Positions 61,566 through 64,000 of a DNA stretch of 64,000 nucleotides are shown here, piece by piece (the stretch's first letter is position 1; every line of letters begins with the position of its first letter). The notes under the pieces were generated by a model. The model had not been told where the DNA came from, made no database searches, and saw only the letters and a list, made by a program, of their open reading frames with translations. Origin of the DNA: Xenophilus sp. Marseille-Q4582 (GTDB taxonomy: Bacteria; Pseudomonadota; Gammaproteobacteria; Burkholderiales; Burkholderiaceae_C); contig NZ_CAKAKO010000004.1 of the NCBI RefSeq assembly GCF_916700565.1, positions 62,001 through 126,000 on the forward strand. Direction: 5' to 3'. A program made the translations under genes and the position numbers.

Positions 61566-62386
61566 TGGCTTACCAGGACATCACCGTCGGCGTCGACCAG
61601 CGCGTCTGCACGATCACATTGAACCGCCCGGACCGGCTCAACGCCTGGACCGAACGCATGGAGCGCGAGATGCGCGAAGCCGTGCTCGCGGCCGAGGCCG
61701 ACGAGCAGGTGCGCGCGATCGTCGTCACGGGGGCGGGCCGCGGCTTTTGCGCCGGGGCCGACATGGACATCCTCGAGGCCGGCGTGGCCGCGGGCGGCGC
61801 CGAGCCCGAAGCCGCGCCGCCACCCGCCGCCGACGCGCTGCAGGGCCTGGCGCGCAACTACGCCTGGCGCTTCAGCTACCTGCTGCAGGTGCAAAAGCCG
61901 GTCTTCGCGGCCATCAACGGGCCCATCGCGGGCATCGGCCTGTGCATGGCGCTGTTCTGCGACTTCCGCTACATGGCCGAAGGCCAGAAGATGACCACGG
62001 CTTTTGCCAAGCGCGGCCTGATCGCCGAGCACGGCGCCTCGTGGATGCTGCCGCGCCTGGTGGGCGTGACGCATGCGCTGGACCTGCTGATGTCCGCCCG
62101 CACGCTGGTCACGGCCGAGGCGGCGCAGATCGGGCTGGTCAAGGCGCTGCCGGTCGACGGCTTCCTGGCCGCCGTGCAGACCGTGGCGCGCGAGCTGGTG
62201 CACAGCGCCTCGCCGCGCTCCATCGGCGTCATCAAGCGGCAGGTCTACGATGGCCTGTTCCAGGACCTGGACCAGGCCTGGCGGCGCGCCGACGCGGACA
62301 TGGCCGCTTCCTTCGCCAGCGAGGACTTCAAGGAAGGCGTGGCGCACTTCCTGGAAAAGCGCCCGCCGAACTTCAGCGGCCGCTGA
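61562..62386 (+). CDS. enoyl-CoA hydratase/isomerase
   Basis: 274 residues. GAGRGFCAGADMDIL, INGPIAGIGLCMALFCDFRYMAEG, FAKRGLIAEHGASWMLPRLVG; the Glu in IAEHGA is the catalytic candidate. ATG 61562 or 61565 (both adjacent). The second crotonase of the cluster. Confidence 0.9.
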   Translation: MMAYQDITVGVDQRVCTITLNRPDRLNAWTERMEREMREAVLAAEADEQVRAIVVTGAGRGFCAGADMDILEAGVAAGGAEPEAAPPPAADALQGLARNYAWRFSYLLQVQKPVFAAINGPIAGIGLCMALFCDFRYMAEGQKMTTAFAKRGLIAEHGASWMLPRLVGVTHALDLLMSARTLVTAEAAQIGLVKALPVDGFLAAVQTVARELVHSASPRSIGVIKRQVYDGLFQDLDQAWRRADADMAASFASEDFKEGVAHFLEKRPPNFSGR

Positions 62387-62402
62387 CGGGCTGCCGCGCG
62401 GC

Positions 62403-62415
62403 CATACGATATAAC
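62403..62415. promoter_or_regulatory. GntR-operator-like motif ahead of the GntR gene
   Basis: Matches 58695-58707 in 11 of 13 positions; 47 bp before the GntR start, so possibly autoregulatory. Confidence 0.55.
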
Positions 62416-62461
62416 CGATTGCAGATGAAAGGCCGCGGCAGCAGCCGCCAACGGACCCGCC

Positions 62462-63172
62462 ATGGAAGACGCGCCCCTGAACCGAGAAAGCCTCAACGGC
62501 CAGGCCTACGCACGCCTGTGCCGTGACCTCAAGGCCGGGCGCTTCGCCCCGGGCGAGAAACTCAAGCTGCGCGACCTCGCGGCCGAGATGGGCATCAGTC
62601 CCACGCCCGTGCGCGAGGCGCTGGCGCGGCTGATTTCCGAACAGGCGCTGGAGCAGGTGGGCCACCATTCGGTGCGCGTGCCCGTGATGGACGAGGCGCG
62701 TTTCGCCGAAGTGCGCGAGCTGCGCCTGGTGCTGGAAGGCCGCGCCGCCGAACGCGCTGCCGCCCACGCCACGGCCGCGGACGTGCGCCGCCTGGAAGCC
62801 CTGCACGAGGAGATGGCGGCGCAGCACGATGCCGGCGACATCGCCGCCGAACTGCTGGCGGCCGAGCGCTTCCACCGCGAGCTGTGCGCACTGGCGCGCA
62901 TGCCGGTGCTGCAGCGCATGGTTGAAGGCCTGTGGCTGCAATGCGGGCCGCTGATGCGCGCCCTGCACACGCATGCGCTGGCCCAGCCGCGCAGGCAGCA
63001 TCCGCACCATGCGGTGCTGCGCGGGCTGCGCAAGAACGACGGCGAGCTCGCGCGCAAGGGCGTGGAAGAAGAGATCGAGCGCACCACGGCGCCCATCCTC
63101 GCCTACCTGCGCGAGCAAGCCGGCGAAGGCGCCGCTCCCGCCGTGCGCCGCCGCGCGGGCGCCACGGCCTGA
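62462..63172 (+). CDS. GntR family regulator with FCD domain
   Basis: 236 residues. N-terminal winged helix (LNGQAYARLCRDLKAGRFAPGEKLKLRDLAAEMGISPTPVREALARLISEQALEQ), then an FCD domain with metal-binding His/Glu (ERFHRELCALARM ... HHAVLRGLRKNDGELARKGVEEEI). It likely represses the cluster and responds to its acyl substrate. Confidence 0.92.
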   Translation: MEDAPLNRESLNGQAYARLCRDLKAGRFAPGEKLKLRDLAAEMGISPTPVREALARLISEQALEQVGHHSVRVPVMDEARFAEVRELRLVLEGRAAERAAAHATAADVRRLEALHEEMAAQHDAGDIAAELLAAERFHRELCALARMPVLQRMVEGLWLQCGPLMRALHTHALAQPRRQHPHHAVLRGLRKNDGELARKGVEEEIERTTAPILAYLREQAGEGAAPAVRRRAGATA

Positions 63173-63395
63173 GCCTGCCGGGCGGCGGGCGCCGCCGCGC
63201 GCGCGGGGGGCGCGCATGCGCGGCCTGCGCATGCAGCCGCCACATGGCCGGCCATGCCCAATATTCATCCCCGACGCCTTGCCCTCGCGCGGGGGCTGGC
63301 CGATCATGCCGGAAAAAACGGGACCGCAGGCACGACGCGCAGACGTCGGCATCGGCACCCGCGGGCCCCGCCCGACGATCCGGAGACACATCAGC

Positions 63396-64000
63396 ATGAT
63401 CGACTACCGCCATGGCCGCCGGCCGCTGCACGAGTACCTGCGTCTGCATGCCCGCGCCACGCCCGACAAGACGGCCATCGTCTGGTACGGCCGGCGCATC
63501 AGTTATGCCGAACTGGACACGCTCAGCGACCGCTTCGCGCAGAGCCTGCGCGCGCACGGGCTGGCCCAGGGCGACGTGGTGGCGCTCTTCCTGCACAACT
63601 GCCCCGACTACCTGATCGCCCATTTCGGCGCCCAGAAGCTGGGCGCCGTGGTGAGCCCGTGCAACCCGCATGCGCATGCGCTGGAACTGAGACGCCAGCT
63701 GAGCGAGCTGGGCGCGCGCGCCGTGGTGGCGGGCGAGGAACTGCTCGACGTGGCCCGCGAGGCCGGCGCGCTGGACGGCGGCGGCCTGCTCTATGCGGTG
63801 CGCTACAGCGATCGTCTGCCCGGCGTGCTGGCCATGGACCTGCCCGACGGCCTGCCGCTGCCCGGCGACCGGCATCCCGAGTGGCCGGCGGGCACGCTGA
63901 GCTTGCGCGAGGCGCTGGCGCAGGCCGGGCCCTTCGAGCCGGTGGACGACTTGGCGCTCGATGAGGTGGCCCTGATGGCCTACACCACCGGCACCACGGG
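63396..64000 (+). CDS. AMP-forming acyl-CoA ligase (partial, 3' end outside)
   Basis: 201 residues in the window. N-terminal domain of the ANL family (LHARATPDKTAIVWYGRRISYAELD), reaching the start of the P-loop motif (LMAYTTGTTG) at the right edge. It would activate the carboxylic acid feeding the cluster. Its start lies about 220 bp after the GntR gene. Confidence 0.9.
   Translation, partial: MIDYRHGRRPLHEYLRLHARATPDKTAIVWYGRRISYAELDTLSDRFAQSLRAHGLAQGDVVALFLHNCPDYLIAHFGAQKLGAVVSPCNPHAHALELRRQLSELGARAVVAGEELLDVAREAGALDGGGLLYAVRYSDRLPGVLAMDLPDGLPLPGDRHPEWPAGTLSLREALAQAGPFEPVDDLALDEVALMAYTTGTT

Overview
The window is GC-rich, densely coding chromosomal DNA. Its gene families and their order point to a betaproteobacterium, most likely of the family Comamonadaceae: the aa3 oxidase operon with DUF2244, small-assembly and DUF2970 proteins, rpoH, a SCO/CtaA/CtaB cluster, and a CaiB/ECH/SDR cluster. 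I could not run a database search, so the genus is left open.

Layout. 1-1778 (minus): the end of a phospholipid-type operon resembling ynbA/ynbC. 1939-3259: an IS5-family insertion sequence sitting just upstream of ruvB. 3292-7811: ruvB, a DmeF-type metal exporter, a PlcP/LpxH-like metallophosphoesterase preceded by a Pho-box-like tandem, and a DUF4214-like protein. 8014-21266: a 13.25-kb integrative element inserted in a tRNA-Met(CAT) gene and bounded by 52-bp direct repeats. It carries a tyrosine integrase, an AlpA-like HTH protein, a candidate P4-type regulatory RNA region, a Toprim/P-loop primase-helicase split by a second identical copy of the IS, a HK97-type major capsid protein, a prohead protease and a small terminase subunit. 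No portal, large terminase, tail or lysis gene was recognised. A third, different IS (about 1.5 kb) interrupts a small gene. Both insertions leave target duplications whose removal restores the reading frames, so the ancestral element appears complete. It looks like a capsid-encoding phage satellite and not like a decayed prophage.

21444-24847: an ECF sigma factor with its putative membrane anti-sigma partner, an enoyl-CoA hydratase and a broken DUF2325 gene. 24869-32696: M61 peptidase, DsbC, a UbiH-like monooxygenase, a MOSC protein, YchF, ComF and a BioC-like methyltransferase. 32940-43025: the cytochrome c oxidase operon with its heme A and copper assembly genes (coxB, ctaD, ctaG, coxC, SURF1, Sco-like, ctaA, ctaB, SCO). 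43042-44962: an AlkD-like protein and rpoH under a perfect CIRCE operator. 45274-50315: an SDR, two unknown proteins and a cyanide-insensitive bd oxidase operon. 50838-55761: a LOV hybrid histidine kinase, a DUF2917/LysR divergent pair and two small heat-shock proteins. 56155-56315: a MITE-like inverted-repeat element. 56612-64000: an acyl-CoA catabolic cluster (acyl-CoA dehydrogenase, VOC protein, CoA transferase, two hydratases, SDR, GntR regulator, start of an AMP-forming ligase). It has a shared GntR-operator-like motif in two promoters.

Themes. Aerobic respiration has both a low-affinity branch (aa3) and a bd branch here. Stress control is shown by CIRCE-rpoH and the small heat-shock proteins. 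The accessory biology is concentrated in the satellite and its three IS insertions.
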